Of a DNA stretch of 7,618 nucleotides, positions 5,177-7,618 are shown one piece after another. Position 1 is the first letter of the stretch. The number at the start of each line of letters is the position of its first letter. The stretch covers positions 1 to 7,618 of the forward strand of contig DCDE01000036.1 of the NCBI GenBank assembly GCA_002316275.1, read 5' to 3'. The stretch comes from Caldifarciminota bacterium UBA1063. Lineage in GTDB: Bacteria > Hydrothermota > Hydrothermia > UBA1063. Made by a program: the position numbers and the translations under genes. The notes under the pieces are model-generated. The model did not search any database, was not told the DNA's origin, and saw nothing but the letters and a program-made list of their open reading frames with translations.

Positions 5177-7570
5177 ATGAAAAGAATATTGATTCTATTG
5201 GTAACAGTAGGGCTTGCCAGCGCATATCCTATCATATCATTTAATGGAGAGTGGTATGGGACCGCGGGCCACTTTGGTCCATACTCTATATTTCACTCAC
5301 CCCAAAACCTTGCATCGAAGTATAATCCTTCCTTCGTTTTGATGATTCCTTATGTTCATACGGGGTTTAGCAATAATTTGGTTTCACTGGACCTTTACAA
5401 TGAACTTGCTCCAATGGATACCATTACCGAAGAGTTTAAAGATAAGGTAATGGATATGGTTGGTGATAATTTTCAGGTGAACCAGTATTCGAGCGTGATG
5501 CCCCTTGGAATATCGGTAGGCCCAGTTGGCCTTGCCTACAGAGTTGTTGATGCAGCTAAGGTTCAAATCCCTTCGGATCTTTTACATATTGGACTATACG
5601 GTACCGAGGTAAACACGACATATGACTTTTCAAGTCTTGAAGGCGAAGCTATTGTGTATCAGGAAGCATCACTGGGTTTTGGTTTAGAGAGGGATATTTC
5701 AGATCGTAAAGTACAGTTTGGCCTATCGGGGTCCTATATTATGGGGCTTGGATATGCGAAGGCCACTTCAAAGACTGGATGCGTAAATATTGGTGAAACT
5801 GAAATGGATGTGATCGATACTGTGGATTTTATGTACTCTTTGCCAGAATTTGTTTATGATATGGATAACTTTGCCTTCGACCAGTTTATGGATTTTCCTG
5901 GAAAAGGATTTACATTCAAATTTGGCTCTTCAGTGGATCTTACACCGACATTTACGCTGGGTCTCACCCTTGAGAATTTCTTTTCAAAAATTTACTGGAA
6001 CTCCGATTCCACTTTTACAGGTGTTGGGGCGATAAACTCGTCCAGATTTAATCTTGTAGACCTCTTTTCTGTGGATTCTTTGGGAGAGATTTTTACCGAT
6101 ACATTGGAAACAAACCAAGAGAAGTTTACAACAACTTTACCTTTGATTCTCAGAGTTTCTGGTCGGTATGACTTTTACAGGCTGCCTTTCCGATTCTATT
6201 TCGATTTAGAACAGGGGTTCAAGAATAGTGCTCTTTCCAGCACAGTCCCAAAGCTTTCCCTTGCAATGGAAATGAACACTTTCATCCCCCTTTTGTTAGG
6301 CGCAAGTTTTGGTGGCGGGCTGAGACCAAGCTTCTCTCTCGGAACCGGGTTTCAGTTTCCTTTTATGTTTATTAATGTCGGTGTAACAAATCAAGGTGGA
6401 TTTATTGCTTCTGCCGAAGGCCTTTCCGCAACAGTCACTGCAGGATTCCGAAGTGTAATTAACCAGTATATAGAAGGTGACATAATTGATACCCTAACTG
6501 GAAGGCCTCTCATAGCAAAAGTGGATGTTACTAAGTATGACGGGAAGAAGGTTACACTTACCACTGATCCGACTGGCCATTTTGAAGTTAAAGTTCCATG
6601 GGGATGGACAAAAATGCACGTCTATGCGGAAAACTATACTTCAAAAGATCTGACTTTATTCGTGGATAAAAAACAAAGAGTGAAAACTGCTTTTTACCTT
6701 ATGCCACTTGCAGGAGATCTTGTAGTTCAGGTAACCGATTTTGTAACAGGTTTACCCAAGGAATATGTTACAGTGATAATTGAAGATACCACTGGCAAAG
6801 CCGATACTCTACTCACCGATGCAGCAGGAACCGCTTCCAGGAAGTACATGGAGGGTATTTACTCAATAAAAATTCAGGAGACAAACTACAAGCCAATCTA
6901 TGAAACCTTCAGTTTAAAAGCCCTTGAAACACTAACGAAGAATTACACCCTCATCCCAAGAGAGGGAGAACTTATTGGAAAGGTTGTAGATGCAAGGACG
7001 CTTAATCCTGTTACAGGGAAAGTAATGATTTTTGATTCGACTGGTACCCTGATTCAGACTATAACAACGCCGGCATCTGGTGAATTTAGTATAAAACTCA
7101 GTGAAGGGGTGTACAGAGTTAGGGCTGAGTCGGAGAAGTATATTCCCTATGAGGGTAGTTTCGTGATCGAGGGTGGCAGAAAGACAGCGAGGGATATTAC
7201 CATGCTGAAGGAGAAAATGGTTTTCACGTTCAGAAATATTTACTTTGAATTAAACAAAGCTGACATAAAGCCCGAGTCTTACCCGGTTCTCGACTCTATT
7301 GCATTATTCCTTAATGAGCATCCAAACGTAAAGGTTGAAATTGGAGGGCATGCAGATTCTCGTGGCTCCGACGCATATAATCTAAAGCTATCTGATGCAA
7401 GGGCAAAAGCAGTCAGAGACTACCTCGTAAAAGTGCACAATATTCCGCCAGATAGGCTCATTGCGAAAGGATATGGTGAAAGGAAACTTCTTGTCTATCC
7501 AGAGAAGAGTGAAGAAGATTACCAGCAAAATAGAAGGGTTGAATTTACTATTTTAGGCACTATTGAGTAA
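5177..7570 (+). CDS. Outer-membrane protein: predicted beta-barrel, three carboxypeptidase-regulatory-like domains and OmpA peptidoglycan-binding domain
   Basis: A 797-residue envelope protein predicted to sit in the outer membrane and tether it to peptidoglycan. A signal peptide (MKRILILLVTVGLASA) probably ends after residue 16. Residues 17-430 are rich in alternating, aromatic-flanked beta strands (LGFGLERD, FTLGLTLENF, RFYFDLEQG, FMFINVGV) and include YNPSFVLMIPYVHTGF at 49-64, similar to DUF5723-type barrels. Three beta-sandwich repeats follow at about 431-510, 513-594 and 597-678, each opening with a strand then D-x-x-T-x-x-P-like motifs; the second lacks the usual G-x-F core. Residues 683-792 form the OmpA C-terminal domain: IYFELNKADIKPES, GGHADSRGSDAYN with Asp727, LSDARAKAV with Arg742 (the usual diaminopimelate contacts), and NRRVEF at 786. 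It follows the lipoprotein gene by four bases and is last in the operon. The exact role is unknown: structural anchor, or part of a surface assembly or export complex. Confidence 0.92.
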   Translation: MKRILILLVTVGLASAYPIISFNGEWYGTAGHFGPYSIFHSPQNLASKYNPSFVLMIPYVHTGFSNNLVSLDLYNELAPMDTITEEFKDKVMDMVGDNFQVNQYSSVMPLGISVGPVGLAYRVVDAAKVQIPSDLLHIGLYGTEVNTTYDFSSLEGEAIVYQEASLGFGLERDISDRKVQFGLSGSYIMGLGYAKATSKTGCVNIGETEMDVIDTVDFMYSLPEFVYDMDNFAFDQFMDFPGKGFTFKFGSSVDLTPTFTLGLTLENFFSKIYWNSDSTFTGVGAINSSRFNLVDLFSVDSLGEIFTDTLETNQEKFTTTLPLILRVSGRYDFYRLPFRFYFDLEQGFKNSALSSTVPKLSLAMEMNTFIPLLLGASFGGGLRPSFSLGTGFQFPFMFINVGVTNQGGFIASAEGLSATVTAGFRSVINQYIEGDIIDTLTGRPLIAKVDVTKYDGKKVTLTTDPTGHFEVKVPWGWTKMHVYAENYTSKDLTLFVDKKQRVKTAFYLMPLAGDLVVQVTDFVTGLPKEYVTVIIEDTTGKADTLLTDAAGTASRKYMEGIYSIKIQETNYKPIYETFSLKALETLTKNYTLIPREGELIGKVVDARTLNPVTGKVMIFDSTGTLIQTITTPASGEFSIKLSEGVYRVRAESEKYIPYEGSFVIEGGRKTARDITMLKEKMVFTFRNIYFELNKADIKPESYPVLDSIALFLNEHPNVKVEIGGHADSRGSDAYNLKLSDARAKAVRDYLVKVHNIPPDRLIAKGYGERKLLVYPEKSEEDYQQNRRVEFTILGTIE
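6467..7210 (+). repeat. Three tandem carboxypeptidase-regulatory-like domain repeats within the OmpA-family gene
   Basis: The encoded segments at residues 431-510, 513-594 and 597-678 share a pattern: initial hydrophobic strand, D-x-x-T or D-x-x-T-G, Pro, a strand with an Asp or Gly turn, then a Y-containing strand and a closing strand ending near Leu-Met/Ile-Pro or Leu-Lys. Repeats 1 and 3 keep G-H-F-E and G-E-F-S turns; repeat 2 has diverged (GTASRK). Such domains usually act as stalks or protein-binding modules rather than enzymes. Confidence 0.7.
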
Positions 7571-7596
7571 GAGTTGTAATGGACGAAATTAACGAA

Positions 7597-7618
7597 AGGG
7601 GGCCCGTACGGGCCCCCT
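7597..7618 (+). terminator. Perfect inverted repeat, probable transcription terminator hairpin at window end
   Basis: The last 22 bases form a perfect palindrome: a 9-bp stem with eight G-C pairs and one A-T pair around a GTAC loop, preceded by AAA runs. It lies 26 bases after the stop codon of the last operon gene, the expected place for a Rho-independent terminator. The window ends exactly at the stem, so the downstream T tract cannot be seen. Confidence 0.7.

Noticed and set aside
7579..7618. An ATG at 7579 opens a frame (MDEINERGPV...) that stays open to the end of the window
   Set aside because: It has no ribosome binding site, runs straight through the perfect GC-rich palindrome, and has only 13 codons visible. 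A terminator explains these bases better.
1..7618. CRISPR array, insertion sequence, attachment site or phage gene
   Set aside because: No regularly spaced direct repeats, transposase or integrase motifs, or terminal inverted repeats were seen. Nearly all the sequence is accounted for by four ordinary genes.

Overview
This 7.6 kb window looks like chromosomal DNA from a Gram-negative bacterium of the FCB (Bacteroidota-related) type. The gene content fits one of the uncultured lineages in that orbit, such as candidate division WOR-3 or an Ignavibacteria relative. The basis is protein style: a serine protease ending in a Por-type (type IX) sorting-like domain, a lipoprotein, and an outer-membrane protein ending in an OmpA peptidoglycan-binding domain. 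There is no 16S rRNA or other phylogenetic marker here, so the taxonomy is inference only. Base composition is moderately AT-rich and looks even across all genes, and no mobile element, CRISPR array, tRNA or rRNA was seen.

Layout. Positions 33-2879 (minus strand) hold a complete secreted subtilisin-like (S8) protease of 948 residues: signal peptide, I9-like propeptide, catalytic domain with an intact Asp169/His205/Ser390 triad, two accessory beta-rich regions and a C-terminal sorting-like domain. Positions 2880-3071 are a 192-bp divergent intergenic region with several small unexplained signals. Positions 3072-7570 (plus strand) hold three tightly packed genes: a mannose-1-phosphate guanylyltransferase (3072-4127), a lipoprotein of unknown function (4141-5172), and a 797-residue outer-membrane protein (5177-7570) that joins a predicted beta-barrel, three carboxypeptidase-regulatory-like domains and an OmpA C-terminal domain. 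Gaps of 13 and 4 bases indicate one operon, closed by a perfect inverted repeat at the last bases of the window.

How the genes fit together. All four concern the envelope or cell surface. The guanylyltransferase would supply GDP-mannose for surface glycans or glycosylation. The lipoprotein and the barrel-OmpA protein look like a matched outer-membrane pair: adjacent, translationally coupled, and similar to lipoprotein/barrel neighbours I recall from Bacteroidota. The protease is divergently transcribed and probably exported to the surface. No established named system is fully present. The most novel element is the barrel + three beta-sandwich + OmpA fusion and its lipoprotein partner.
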